A DNA stretch of 64,000 nt from Zymoseptoria tritici IPO323 (taxonomy: Eukaryota > Ascomycota > Dothideomycetes > Mycosphaerellales > Mycosphaerellaceae), in NCBI RefSeq assembly GCF_000219625.1, contig NC_018214.1:1426001-1490000 (forward strand). Direction: 5' to 3'. The position numbers were made by a program, and so were the translations under genes. Below the pieces are notes generated by a model that was not told the DNA's origin, ran no database searches, and saw only the letters and a list, made by a program, of their open reading frames with translations. Shown piece by piece: positions 45,764 to 57,748 of the stretch. Position 1 is the first letter of the stretch, and each line of letters opens with the position of its first letter.

Positions 45764-46537
45764 CTATGGCTCAGCCAGCTCCTCAATCACCTTTTCCAGA
45801 TTCTTCACGTCGTGCGCGAATCGTCCCAGGAAAAGCCCGTCCACACCCTCCTTGAGTTTCGTGAAAATTCCAGGACCTGCGGATCCGCCGTATAGAATCC
45901 TGGTCCTTCCCTTTCTACCAGCGCACAAGGCTCGCAAGTTCTGTGTCACGGCTACGACGTGATCCGCTCCTGCAGGTTCAGCTGCCCCAATAGCCCATAC
46001 CGGCTCATAAGCCAGGATGACTTCGGCGTCGTCGGGTATTTGCGAGAGAGCAGCCTCGATCTGTGGTTTGCATTCGTCGACAGCGATACCCACTGCCTGT
46101 GAGGCAATTGTACTCCTGTTCTTCTCACCGATGCAGATCAGCGGTATCATGCCATTGTTCACAACCGCAGCCGCTTTCTTCGCAACGTCCGCGTCCGTCT
46201 CGCCAAAAAGCCGTCTCCGCTCTGCGTGTCCAAGCTCGACAATCTTCACGCCTGCTTGGCTGAGAGTCAACGGGCTGACTTCGCCGGTGTATGCTCCCTT
46301 GTCCTCGCTGAACGAATCTTGTGCTCCGAGCCAGACGCTGGTCTTTGCGAGCTTGTCTTTGGCGGGAAGGAGGGAGACGAAATCGGGAATGACGAAGAGG
46401 TCGACGTTGGCTTTTTCGGCGGCGCTCGATAGCAACGCAACGGAATCGACGTAGCGGAGTGTGGAGGGTAGATCGAAGTAAAGCTTCAGCGAGGTCCCTA
46501 CGAGACGCTTCTCGCGTGCTGCAGGAAGCGGAGGCAT
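45764..46537 (-). CDS. Triosephosphate isomerase family paralogue
   Basis: TIM-barrel aldose-ketose isomerase fold; the single exon gives 257 aa from the ATG at 46537. Catalytic residues are kept: Lys18 (GTSLKLYF), His104 (ELGHAERR) and Glu178 (AYEPVWAIG), plus the phosphate-binding ILYGGSAGPG. The canonical Asn two residues before the Lys (NWK in glycolytic TIM) is Ser16 here, and the loop-6 segment reads AYEPVWAIGAAEPA. These changes suggest a paralogue and not the glycolytic enzyme; known paralogues act on L-erythrulose 1-phosphate in erythritol pathways. Substrate assignment is inference. It lies 3.8 kb from the dihydroxyacetone-kinase-like gene, and tail-to-tail with the cupin gene. Confidence 0.85.
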   Translation of the reverse strand: MPPLPAAREKRLVGTSLKLYFDLPSTLRYVDSVALLSSAAEKANVDLFVIPDFVSLLPAKDKLAKTSVWLGAQDSFSEDKGAYTGEVSPLTLSQAGVKIVELGHAERRRLFGETDADVAKKAAAVVNNGMIPLICIGEKNRSTIASQAVGIAVDECKPQIEAALSQIPDDAEVILAYEPVWAIGAAEPAGADHVVAVTQNLRALCAGRKGRTRILYGGSAGPGIFTKLKEGVDGLFLGRFAHDVKNLEKVIEELAEP

Positions 46538-47037
46538 GTTGTCGGTAGAATCGCGGGTGGCTGTCTGATCCAAGGGGTACCTTTGACTTCACTCAAGAAG
46601 TACCGATGAAGGAAGAATGTACTTTCGACACCACTTTTCATCAATCTCGCGGTGTTTGGTGAGGGTCGAAGAGTGACGACCGGCACACCAGACTCAGCAT
46701 GCCGGCCGGACGTTGAAGGTTATTCTGCGGAGTTGTGGAGAAGGTTGGATGGAGCACATCGGAGAGACATGCATATGCTTCGCCCGGTTCTGAGAGCAGA
46801 TCTTCAGGACCGAGCTCACTTTGGACATCGCGTCCGCCGCCAGCATGGTAACGACTCTCTACATGGCCGCGTGGAGGAATCGGAGATGCCGCGTGGGCAG
46901 CAAAGCAATTGTCGTCCCTGACGGTCCCTACGTGGTTCCAAGGACCGCCACGTTCCCAGCCCCGCACGGCTCGTGTCCAACATCCGGGCACTTTTGTAGG
47001 CGGAGGCGAGGCATCCGCTCCTTTTCGGAGGATTAGC
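46538..47037. other. Divergent intergenic region (TIM paralogue / Zn2Cys6 regulator)
   Basis: About 0.5 kb carrying both promoters. The open frame of the regulator extends upstream to 46909 but has no ATG-supported extension I would accept. Confidence 0.4.
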
Positions 47038-48990
47038 ATGGCGGCGACCACTGGTGATCATACGACACCCGATGAGGACAAGTCAGGGCAGCAGAAGGAC
47101 GGCAGACTGGCGACCGTGGGAAAGAAACGTACCCGGACAGGCTGTCTGAATTGCCGCCGGAAACGCAGAAAATGTATGACAACACCCCACATGGCAATGT
47201 CCAGGATCTGACACAGCTATTCAGGCGATGAATTCAAACCTCAGTGCACCGGCTGCAAAGCGAGGCATGAAGTGTGTGAATGGGGCGTACGATTGAACTT
47301 CCGGCCGGATAACATGCAGACCATGGGCCCGGAGCACCCTTCAATGAGACAAGCAGCGTCTTCCTGCTCGAAAGCGCAAAACTTCAAGATCATTGATGTC
47401 ACATCTGAGGTGATCAGAGACTACTTCGAGGAGACTGCCATCGACGAGATCCAGGAGTCCCTCCGGCCGCCAAGCGCGAACACATCGAAAAGCCCGCCGA
47501 ATGTCTCATTGCCCCTGGGAAGCACTCCTAATAATCTCGATCTTGAACATATGGGGAGCATCGCATCCCAGATTCGGAGTCCGCCGTCTCTCGACATCCA
47601 CCCAGATCTGATAAGCGACACACCACTGCTTCCCGATGCGAGCGTGTTCTTCTTGTCGCCGCAGTACAGCGACCCAGCTTTCGAAGATGGGATCTTTCTA
47701 CCCGGATCGCAGTACCAAGAGCTTCACGCAACGTTGCGAAGCCGCATCATCGATACAGCGCGTTCGACCGTGCCCTCGCGGATGCATTCGCCTGAACCCC
47801 ACCCGGTCCATGTGGAAGTTGACTTCGACGATGAAGAGTCACGGCGACTGGCTCATCTCTCACCTGAATACGAGTATGAACTTTGGCAGAATTACATCGA
47901 GGAAGTAGCCTCATGGCTGGATAAGTTCGACATCAATCGGCACTTCGAGTTAGTGCTTCCCATCATGGCCAAGCAGCATCCTCACCTTCGTTACTCCATA
48001 CTGGCTCTCTCGGCTCGACAAATGGAGCGCAAAGCCCGAACTATGGATAACTCGTGCAGTCTGGCATTGTACCAGCATGCCATTCACCTGCTCTCGCCAC
48101 TACTTCAGCAACGAACAACAGAAGTACTAGCATCGTGCGTCGTGTTATGCGTACTGGAGATGATGAGCTGTTCACCCAAAGCTTGGAGACGTCACCTGGA
48201 CGGATGTGCCGCGCTGATACAAGCGCTTGGAATCTCAGGAGCCTGTGGAGGGCTTGAACAAGCGTTGTTCTGGTGTTTCGCTCGAATGGACGTCTGCGGT
48301 GGTTTCATCTCATCGGAAAAGACTCTGATCCCAATGCATAAATGGATTGGCGGGATGGACATCAACGAAGACGTCTCCATCATGCTGGATCTTCACGGCT
48401 CATTCGACATGTACGCGAACCACGCCGTGTACCTATGCGGCCAAGTCGTGGATATGCTTTGCTCTTCTGGAAAATGGGAGCAGCGCCATAGTCAGCATCT
48501 CACCCCGTCGATGGACGGCACAGAGTACATCAATAACTGGTCCCGGCTATTCGAGCACTTGGACCGATGGTACAACAACCGGTCCGAGGAAATGAAGCCG
48601 CTGCTGACGATACCTTCTCCAATTGGTGACGAGACGAAGCCATTCCACACATTGCTGTACGGCAATGGTCCCGCCACATCCGGGAACCAGATGTACCACA
48701 CCGGCGCGTTGCTCATGCTGAAGTTCAAGCCCTCGCACGTGCAATTTGCCAGGAAACCTCCTTCTCTGTTGTGGCATGCGCGCCAGATTTGTGCCATCTC
48801 AGTCTCGAATCGGCATCATGGCTGCTGGACAAATAGCGTGCAGCCCTTGTGGATTGCTGGTCAGCATATGAGTCACCCGAGCGAACATCGGGCGATCTTG
48901 GAGCATTACGAGCGTATTGAGAGGGAGATCGGATGGGCGACTGAGTGGAGAGCCGCGGATCTGAAGGAGTATTGGGGTGAGGACGATTGA
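47038..48990 (+). CDS. Zn2Cys6 transcription factor
   Basis: Fungal Gal4-type regulator. Exons 47038-47173 and 47225-48990 (51-nt intron) give 633 aa. The binuclear cluster is split by the intron: RTGCLNCRRKRRKC, then DEFKPQCTGCKARHEVCEW; splicing restores the sixth-Cys spacing. The remainder looks like a Fungal_trans_2-type region (LSPEYEYELWQNYIEEVASWLDKFD, HPHLRYSILALSARQMERK, ASCVVLCVLEMMSCSPKAWRRHLDGCAALIQALG). The start ATG at 47038 gives MAATTGDHTTP. It is divergent from the TIM paralogue, so it could control that gene, but nothing beyond position supports that. Confidence 0.9.
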
Positions 48991-50755
48991 AGGCTGGGGA
49001 CTCAGTCCTCGTCCTGAATTGCTAAGGAACACATTCTGGATCGATCTCGCCCTACTCGCACATACCTCGTGTTGCCTCATCGCCGGGTGTGACTTCTTCC
49101 TCGAAAGTGTGCTTGACGTCTCAATAATTTCGCTATCAAAAAGAGCGAAGATATTCCGACGACGAGATGATCGATTCATGCACTTCTAGTGAATGAGTAA
49201 ATCCTCGATCGAAACATCCTGGGAGGTCCCAGGTGGATCATCGGCAAGCCGACAATCTCGCCCTATCTCCTCCACTCGAATGGAGATCGTCGCGTGGGAA
49301 TTAATGCGTTTCCCCCTTTGGGTATCATTTGTGACACACCACACTTGACCGATCCCGATGTGCTGGGTGTCCATTCGCGGTAAGTCTTCATCCGCGGACA
49401 AATGCATGTTTCTCCACACCACAGTTTACAAGTGTGTTGAATTATCCTTGTTATGACGACGCTGGGTACTGAGCTGGCATAAAAGATGCACCTGAAGGCC
49501 TCGATCTCGATCTTGGTTAGTGCGGCTGAAATGTGATCAAGACATCGGAGGCGTTTTTGCGGAGGAAAGTTGGGTACGATCCGTGACCGGGGACAATGCC
49601 ACAAGATCGGTTAGATGGACAGCGCCCAGTAGTGGCCAAGAATACACTCCCATCAATTGCATCTTATGACAAGCCGGCCGAGGCTCCCGTTCGGCATGTT
49701 GTTCTTCGTGTTCGGCTCGCCTGTAGTCACCTCGCATGGGCATCCAACCATGAAATGCCTGCAATTCCTATTGTGGGCGAAGCAGGCATGCTCCAAGTTC
49801 AGGGCGACATCGAGTGTGGAGCAAGCATGCATACGCCTCCCACGTCGCAATGACACTATCCGTTGGCAGAGAGAGAGCGCTTTGTCATAAGCATGGAATT
49901 CGTATGCTTTTCGATAGATTACGAGATAAGGCGCCTCTGTGGCTTTCCTCCCGTCCAGCTCGTGGCTTTTCGGGCAAAGTGGTTTAGTAAACAGAAGGGT
50001 GTCAGTGGCAGTTGCCGGATTGCCGACCAGGCCAGTCGAACGCAGGGGATCGGAAAGCTTGCTCCCATCCCACTTCATGCGCCTCTGAGACTTGAACAAA
50101 CTATCACATATCTCACAGCTTGGCTGTGCCTCTCTGCACCCGCGCTGTCGCACAAGAATGGATCCGCTACGGCTGCAAAGACCGCGATAGGAAAATCTAG
50201 GAAAATCAATGGAGCAGAGAGGGGTTTTGCGAGCGACCTTCACCGGCACGTCGCTACTGGCCACTAGTCATTGCGATCCCCAGACCTAACTCGAACACTA
50301 TTATACAAGGCTGCAGAAGCCACCGCCTGCTTCCTCCTGCATCCTTCGACTGCCACTGCATCGAATCCACGAGGCGTTTCTCACGTCGTCTGAATAGGCT
50401 CTACCTATCGCTCAAGCTTTCTTTCCACTCTTCCGCCGGTCCTGCTCAAAGCATCTTACTCATCTCACGACCCTCGTACCCGCGCTTACGGCCGGTAGCC
50501 CTCTTGGAGCCTTCTAATGTTCTATCGAGGATTCACACCTGGCGAGGAGCGTGATTCAATCACCACTGCAGTCCTAGCAGAATCTCAGCTCGTCCTTCGA
50601 AGGCCACTCACTTTTCCGGATCTTTCTTCGTGCTTCAGATGGTAACGTCAGCGGCTACTCAACGCTCCAACAAGTCCCTCGCGAATCCAACACGAACATG
50701 CAGATTTCCTGTCGCTATAAGTCCGGAAGCCTGAATCTGCCGACGTGACATACCA
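48991..50755. other. Large intergenic region, no gene seen
   Basis: About 1.8 kb between two same-strand Zn2Cys6 regulators. Open frames on the minus strand (for example 49653-50264) lack an ATG start and family features. The right part (50280-50755) is pyrimidine-rich and probably the long leader of the second regulator. Confidence 0.45.
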
Positions 50756-53700
50756 ATGGATACCAGCTGCAGGCCCGAGGACGGCGATCACGGCAATATG
50801 CGTCCTCCAGGCTCGCAGGCAGACACGGCCGCCGCAGAGGCTCTCCTGAAAGCAAAAATGTCCAGAAAACGAACCAAGACTGGATGTTTGACCTGCCGGA
50901 AGCGCCGTATAAAATGTGGCGAAGAAAAGCCAATATGCTCGAATTGCGTCAAATCCAAGAGGATCTGTCAAGGGTACAACCAACGTGTGGTCTTCCGACC
51001 ACCTACATTCGAGTACCAAGCAATTCCCAATAATGGCGGAGCGCATATCACTTTTCAGGCCGGACCCATGGCCGGACCGTCGGGAGAACTGATCGAGATT
51101 CCACACTCGTCTGGCGACATGTTTGGCTACACCCAGCTCCGGCCGCGACCTATAGAACATTTTGTGAGTCCCTACGATGGCGCAACTCCGCAGAATGGCC
51201 GTGGAGCGCACCCTCAACCGGAACATTCCCAGAATCAAGCAGTTGCACCAGAGCATTTGCATCATGTGGAGGACCCTCAGCAGTTCCGGCAATTCGAGCA
51301 TGCGTCTGAGCACTCCTTCTTTACTCAGGGTCGCGCAAATGTGCAACCCTTGCAGGCGCATTATCCGAATGAGACTCAGCAGGTCAACGTTGACCCTTTA
51401 TCGACAATTCCCCACACTGCAGGGGTGTTTTCCTTTCCAGAGAACGGGCACAGGACATCGATTAGTACGACTTCAACACATCCGCGCGGGTCGCCAAGGA
51501 GTGGAGCATCTTTGCATACTTCTGATCAACAGTTTGCGCCAGCATACATACCAATTAGCCAGACATGGGTGGACAGCAAGCCCATGACATCTCCACAGTC
51601 CAGTGGTGCAGCGCCGACATCCGCCTCAAGCAAATGCTCATATCCGTGGCCACAACCGCCAGCGCCCATGGTGGCGTCTCTAACACAATGGACATCATCT
51701 GCATATACGCCCCGCCCAGAGCTTTCGCTGCCGATTGATCATCAATATTACCCAACAGAGAACATACTTGCTCAGCCGAGTTCTCCGAACTCGGCCGCCG
51801 GACGTACATCCGTCACATCCCTGGACTACTACCAATACCAGTTTCCCACCCCTTCAATATCGACCTCTGCACACCTGCTGAGCGCTGCGGCTGTTGAAAC
51901 GGTGGACGACGACTACTATGATGTTGCCTCCGACGAAGAGATCGACTTTGACGCTGCTGCAGTTCAGAAGCACGAGTGGCAGAGACAGCAGACCCTCGGC
52001 AGCTTCCTAGCGATGAACCAGATCCGTGTTCAAGATTTGCAGGTTCGTAGATATGACACCTTCCTATACGAGGGCATTCTCGACCACTACCGAGTCGACG
52101 AGGTTGCGAACCCTCTGAGGAATCCGGCCACGGCCCGCGTGTTTGCACATTTCATCTCAGCCACTGGTCCAAGCCTGTCAATTTTTGAGCGGCATCCGAG
52201 GAACACATCGGTGCTTTTTGCTGAAGGTCCCGTGCCACTGTCGCAGCAAGGCTTATGGACGTACACAATGCCCATGGCAGCCTTACGTCACCAAGGTTTA
52301 CTGCATGCCATGCTTGCAATGTCCAGTCTCCATATTGCCAGACTTCAAGGCGGGTCCTTGACGCCGTCTATGCAGCATTATGCCTGGTCATTGAAACGAA
52401 TCCACAAAGCTGTTGGAAATCCCAAATCCCGTCTCCAACTGACGACCATGGCAGCATCGATGTTGCTGGGGTTCTATGAGGTCATGGCAGCCGACCACAT
52501 GAAGTGGAACATGCATCTCGCTGGTTCGCGACAGTTGTTTGTGGAGACTGATTTCGTGGGCATGACTCGTGAAGTCTGCCGGTTGAAAGCAGAGAAAGCA
52601 GCCAGACAGCGTGGAAGAACGGACCGCTACAATTCTGAAGAGCCACTTCCAATCGACGATTTACTGGATCAGATTCCGGACATTGATGAACGATTTGTGA
52701 GCCATCTTGTTGGCAGACAGGTCAGATATCACGATTACGGCCGAATCGAGCCGCAGCACTCTTTCATTCCGCCCGAGCTGGACTTGAACAAATTCGAAAT
52801 CCTAAAAGACCTTTACTTTTGGTATCTGAGGCAGGATGCGTACCAGAGCATCGTCAGCGGGAATCCTCTGCTGTAAGTTATTTTGCGAATACGAGCGATA
52901 TGGCCACATCACAAGCTGTTGGAACGCATTGCTGACATGCTCACCTAGCTTGGACATCAATCGATGGGCCAATTGTCCCCCAAGAGCACCACTCGGCCGA
53001 GCTGACGCTGTGTATGGTACCTTCGATCACTTGCTACTCTTGCTTGGAAGAATTGCAGACTTCGCGGCGCGCGACCGCGAGCGCAAGCTGAAACAGATGG
53101 AGGCGAATGGCGGCCAGTGGCGGCCAGCTCCAGGCATGAACATTCCTCGACCACCGCAAGCACCCGGAAGACCAACCGGAGCGGCTGCACCTCCTGCGAT
53201 GCCAGAGTTCTACGGCATGGCTCCAGCTCCTCGGGCAAACGTACAGATGCCGTCCTCCTACACGCCAGTGTATGATCCAGGCCCAACCCCGCAAGGCGCG
53301 CAACGGCAGGACGAAATCGACTGGGATCTTCAGGCAGCGACGCAGAACGCACTGGATGAATATGGCTCTATACGTGCCGCTTTACACACCTTTTCGACCA
53401 GCCTCGGCGAAGCCTTTGAACCTTTATCCTCGGAGTACCAAACGCCAATGGACACTCCCTTTGGTCCAGCACTCTTCTACCGTGCATTCGACATCGGGGC
53501 TTTATGGTCAGTCTACAACATGGCAGTAATCGTAGCGATCCGCTCGCATCCACACATGCCACCTGCAGCACACGTTGCCGCTGCCATCGCCGCCCCGGAG
53601 ACTGCTTTCTTCGCCAACGAGATCGGCCGCATCGCAGCGGGTATCGTGCCCGGTCCAACCGATCAGCCTCTCAATCCCAGTCTTGGAGCGTCTTTGAACG

Positions 53701-54089
53701 AAAGCTGCATGCCGTCCTTCCTGGCAGCTGTGCAATTTCAAGATCCAGAGCAGCGGCGCACGACGGTCACGAGGATCTACTCCATCGCGAAACGTACCGG
53801 CTGGGGTAGCGCCGAACTGATCGCAAACGGAATCGAGACAGCTTGGGTGAAAGCTGCCGCGGCCGGACGAGGTCCGCCGTATGAGAGGATTGCACGAACG
53901 AACTATACCAGTAATGATCCGAGGCTGAACGGCAGCTGGGAGCATTTAGATCCCAATGCGACGCCGAATGAAATGGATGACAATGATCGCAGACTTGTCA
54001 AAATGAAGGCTACGGCACGCTTGAATTGGGCGATTGGTATCATGGGTGTGGAGGATGACGTTGCGAAGATCAGACTTTCCGATGGGTGA
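50756..54089 (+). CDS. Zn2Cys6 transcription factor, large
   Basis: Exons 50756-52872 and 52949-54089 (76-nt intron) give 1085 aa. The Gal4-type cluster is at about 43-72: KTGCLTCRKRRIKCGEEKPICSNCVKSKRICQG in shortened form, with all six Cys. A long Gln/Pro/Ser-rich segment follows to about residue 380. The regulatory half starts with LQVRRYDTFLYEGILDHYRVDEVANPL, FAHFISATGPSLSIFERHP and LLHAMLAMSSLHIARLQ, which match a conserved Pezizomycotina subgroup with Fungal_trans_2. The second exon adds LDINRWANCPP, a Pro-rich stretch and a C-terminal KMKATARLNWAIGIMGVEDD. Targets unknown. The splice (GTAAGT...CCTAG) restores the frame via a Leu codon. Confidence 0.9.
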
Positions 54090-54213
54090 GATTGTAGCAT
54101 GACAGCGCAGTCGATGGTAGTAATGCATAGCAAAACGATGTACAGATTTCGGCTTTACATTCTGACACTGTCGATCGTGCTTCGTGAAAGCTTCTGCTGA
54201 ATGAGCACGACGA

Positions 54214-55715
54214 TCATGAACCTGACTGTGTGCCTGCGAGTACCATCGACTCAACAGTCTGCCAATCGCTGCTGACGGTAGTCAAATTCTCATAGCCATC
54301 CTCCTTCACGACCACATCGTCCTCGATCCTCACGCCTCCCACTCGCCAATACCTACTCAGCACCTCCTGGTCAACCACACCATCCCACTGCCCCGCATCG
54401 AGCTCCGCTTGCAACGGATACTTTCTGAAGTAGATCCCCGGCTCATTCGTCACGACCGCACCAGCCGGCACCTTCCCTCGAATGCGAAGATATCGGAAGT
54501 AAAGATTCGGGTCCTCGTAGTTCGCATTTCCCCCCGTGTCGTGCGTGTCCATTCCCAGGTAATGCCCAAGCCCGTGCGGGAAGAAACGGGTCGTGATCTC
54601 CGACTTGATGATCTGCTCCACGCTGAGATCTTTCTTGAGAATACCCAACTCGCGTAGCCCGTGTGCCGCTACGTTGTGGGCCTTCATGTGCAAGTCTTCC
54701 CATACCATTCCCGCGCGGATCATTTTGAAACATTCGCTTTGCATGAGGAGTACCAGGTCGTAGATTTCCTTGCTCTCTTTCGTGAACCGTCCGTTCTTTG
54801 TGATGGGAAAAGTACGTGTGATGTCAGCGCAGTAGCAGTTGTACTCGCCACCGGCATCGAGGAGGATGTTGTCTTTGCCTTCGAGAGGCATGTCGTTGTG
54901 GACGTAGTGCAGCGTGCTGCCTGCTGTGCCGGCAGCGCAAATGCAGCCGTAGGCTTGCTCTTTGCATCCGTTGGCGTGGCAGTGCATGACGAAAACAGCA
55001 TTGAGTTCCCGTTCGTTCGAAGCTCGGGTCGCGGCTGCGAGGACTTGTTCATGAGCGTAGGAGGAGACGATGTTGGCGTGCCGGATGAGAGCGATTTCGA
55101 AGTCGTCCTTGACGACTCGGCAGATTTCGATCGCTTTGCGGAGCCACTCGTAGTTGATGTCGGGCTTGAAAGCTACCACGCTGTCGGCTTTGAATACAGC
55201 GAGATCCGCGCGGTCTTCGATTACGTGGACGATGGTCTGCTGCTTTTGAAGCATGTTAACAAGCGACTTTCCGGACTTCAGCTCGTCTGTGGTCAGGACT
55301 TCGTCGATGTCGTAACGTTCCAGAGCCTCCTTGGGTAATAGTGGCATGCCTGCCCACATGACATATTCCGGGTCGATTGGAGGAATCCATAGAGTAGACT
55401 TGTCTGAGGCAATATCGTATGCGTAGAAGCAATCCGGGAGGTCGCAGCCCGTCAAATAGTAGAAATGCCGCCGTTGTCGGAAATGTGATTCCTGGTCATT
55501 GTCCTTGGTCGTGTGAGCTATGATCAACCCGATTCGAAGTACTTCGACCTCACCTCTGTCATTTTGGTACTCTGGCCTTCGAGATAAAGGACCCCGCTGG
55601 AAGGACCTCCATTGTCGGCGATCCATTTAGCCACATTTCGAGCATGAAACTTCGCAGGATATTTGCCAGACGGCGGCTTGGGCAGGTCTGGATTGGCGAT
55701 TGTCTTCCGCGCCAT
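54214..55715 (-). CDS. Xaa-Pro dipeptidase / aminopeptidase P-type metallopeptidase (M24B)
   Basis: Cytosolic metal-dependent peptidase acting on X-Pro bonds, prolidase-like. Exons 55715-55554 and 55503-54214 (50-nt intron) give 483 aa. The N-terminal creatinase-like domain contains KFHARNVAKWI, GVLYLEGQ and RQRRHFYYLTGCDLPDCFYAYD. The catalytic pita-bread part shows LLDAGGEYNCYCADITRTFP (two Asp ligands), HGLGHYLGMDTHD (His ligand), TNEPGIYF (Glu ligand) and VRIEDDVVV (second Glu ligand). The start at 55715 (MARKTIANP) fits fungal homologues; in-frame ATGs at 55730 and 55862 are alternatives. All metal ligands are present, so the protein should be active. Confidence 0.92.
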
Positions 55716-55933
55716 GCTATTCCGTGTCATGGCCTCTGTGAACTGTGAGCTGAAGTCCAAGGAAACACACCGGGCAAGCATTCTGGACTCCCGTCCGGCT
55801 GATACATCAAGCTTAGTCACCCAAGTTATGGCAAGCGACGGCTTAAATCTCGAGGACAACATTGAAGCATCGAATGAGGCGAAGAAGCATGTTCTATATG
55901 TACAACATCTCTGTGACCATCAATATGTACAGC

Positions 55934-57475
55934 TCATGATCGCCCCTGCGCCATGATCTCTTTGATTCTCGTCACTGTCTCACTCTCCCCGTCGAACCCT
56001 TTGAACGACCGTCCCTTCAATTGCCGCTGATCAGGCAAACCTACTCCAAAGTTCGCATTGGCCTTTGTTCCTGGAGGAGCGACAGCGGGCTCGGTGTAAA
56101 TGGCGCCGCTAGTAGCCTGCAAAATTGGCTCCTCCTTCGCGGTCTTGACTGCGATGGCTTCCTTACTACTGCGCGATGTATTCAAGTAGATGTGGCCCTT
56201 TTCATCGATTCGCGCCGTGCCCGGCTGGACCCAGATCTTATTGCCATTCGGTAGGTCGGGATCCAATTCCTGCGTCATGCGGTTGGCGTCGAGCCAATTC
56301 TCCTCCAGTGGTAGATCGTCTCGCCTCACCGATCGATCTTGCCATGCGGATCTAGCAATCGTAGGGTTCTCCCTGGCGACCACTCCACCGACACCGATGT
56401 TAGCTGCATTGTCCTGGCCTCCAACTGTGATTCGTGGCCTGACGACTCGGGCGAGGACGGGCGTCCGCTCAGCTTGAGGTCCCCAAAGAGGGTGCATGTC
56501 CAAGACGGCATTCGAACGAAGGTGTGATAAACCAGCTGCAGGATGGGTCGTGGGCGGACCGGGTTCATCGTTCGCAAGCTGGGCTGTGAGCCGACTCGCG
56601 AACCCATTGTCATTAACGTGTCCTTCTGGGATGACGCCGGGTAAATCCAAAAAGTCGCAGATGGCAGCGGTGAGCTCGGAACCCAAGTGCTTGGCTGTGT
56701 GCTCTTCCCGTAGTCTTTTCTTCTCGACATCGTAATTTTGTACAACCTCCTGCCGAATCTGCTGGATACGATATGCCGAAAGTTGTCGAGCGTATCGATC
56801 CCTTGATTGTGTCTCTTCGTCGCGCACGCGTTTGTCCACCAGACGATCGATCATGAACTTGCGAAACTCATCCTTTCGAGAGCGAATCGTCTTCATTACA
56901 TAGAGATTGAAATCGCCCTCACGCATTCCCGAGATTGAAGGTCCGTTGTATTTCCACCTCTTCACATCGAGAGAGCCTGCTGATTTTGACGAATCGCTAC
57001 TCCGTGAGCTCGACGCACGATTCTTGCCCGCATCGGGATCCGTGTTATCAAGGGCTTCCTCATAGACGCTTCGCTTCTGATCCTTGGTAGTGTAGTAGTC
57101 TTTATCGTTGACCATCATCGGTATGCCCATTTCCCGCCATTTCCTCTCCGTCAAAGTGTGATCTGCGGCGCTCTCGAAATCGGTGATGTGTTGGATGTTG
57201 TCCTGCGCGTTGACTCGAATGATCGGTGTGGAAGTATAACGAGTGGCTTTGCCTGGCAGCGGGCGCTTCAAGCCCCAGTCGCCTCGGAAATGTGATGAAG
57301 CTGGCGTCGCAATCGCTTGATGGGTGGGATACGGTGTCGTCGCCGTCTCGGATGCGCGGAATAGACCGGTCGAAGAAGCACTGTCGAGCGATGGTGGTGG
57401 CAGCGGCCGCGGTAGGGAGAAAAGCCGTGATGTCTGGAGCAGCCTCGCCGTGGGCGAGTGCACCGACTTTGACAT
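55934..57475 (-). CDS. mrp51: Mitochondrial small-subunit ribosomal protein Mrp51 (bS1m)
   Basis: Component of the mitochondrial 37S ribosomal subunit linked to translation of mitochondrial mRNAs. The single exon gives 513 aa from the ATG at 57475. The start MSKSVHSPTARLLQTSRLFSLP fits both the family and a mitochondrial presequence. Conserved blocks are FRGDWGLKRPLPGKATRYTSTPIIRVNA, HITDFESAADHTLTERKWREMGIP and the later DFLDLPGVIPEGHV...NDNGFASRLTAQL. A more upstream ATG at 57583 would add 36 residues with leader composition. It is divergent from the membrane-protein gene at 57749. Confidence 0.88.
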   Translation of the reverse strand: MSKSVHSPTARLLQTSRLFSLPRPLPPPSLDSASSTGLFRASETATTPYPTHQAIATPASSHFRGDWGLKRPLPGKATRYTSTPIIRVNAQDNIQHITDFESAADHTLTERKWREMGIPMMVNDKDYYTTKDQKRSVYEEALDNTDPDAGKNRASSSRSSDSSKSAGSLDVKRWKYNGPSISGMREGDFNLYVMKTIRSRKDEFRKFMIDRLVDKRVRDEETQSRDRYARQLSAYRIQQIRQEVVQNYDVEKKRLREEHTAKHLGSELTAAICDFLDLPGVIPEGHVNDNGFASRLTAQLANDEPGPPTTHPAAGLSHLRSNAVLDMHPLWGPQAERTPVLARVVRPRITVGGQDNAANIGVGGVVARENPTIARSAWQDRSVRRDDLPLEENWLDANRMTQELDPDLPNGNKIWVQPGTARIDEKGHIYLNTSRSSKEAIAVKTAKEEPILQATSGAIYTEPAVAPPGTKANANFGVGLPDQRQLKGRSFKGFDGESETVTRIKEIMAQGRS

Positions 57476-57748
57476 GGCTTCGGACCTGTCTCGTCGGCGT
57501 ATGTCCTTACAACCGTGTGCTGAAGTCCTGGAGAAGGGCGAGGTGGATGGATGATTTATTGACAGAGCTCGGTAGAGATTCATCAATGTATGGAAACCCA
57601 ACTCGGCAAGCCCAGAATTTTGGCCGCGGAGGTCCGCTCCGCCCTTGCAATGTGCCACCGCATCTTGTCTACCTTACGCATCCAACTTGGAGATCGAGCT
57701 GACAAGATCGTCGACCGTAAAATATCGAGACTCCATCACAGACCCGAA
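57476..57748. promoter_or_regulatory. Bidirectional promoter interval, MRP51 / DUF1295-like gene
   Basis: 273 bp between divergent starts. No specific motif assigned. Confidence 0.35.

Noticed and set aside
49653..50264. 203-codon minus-strand frame between the two Zn2Cys6 genes
   Set aside because: It begins with GTG and not ATG, has no recognisable domain, and overlaps the probable leader of the next gene.
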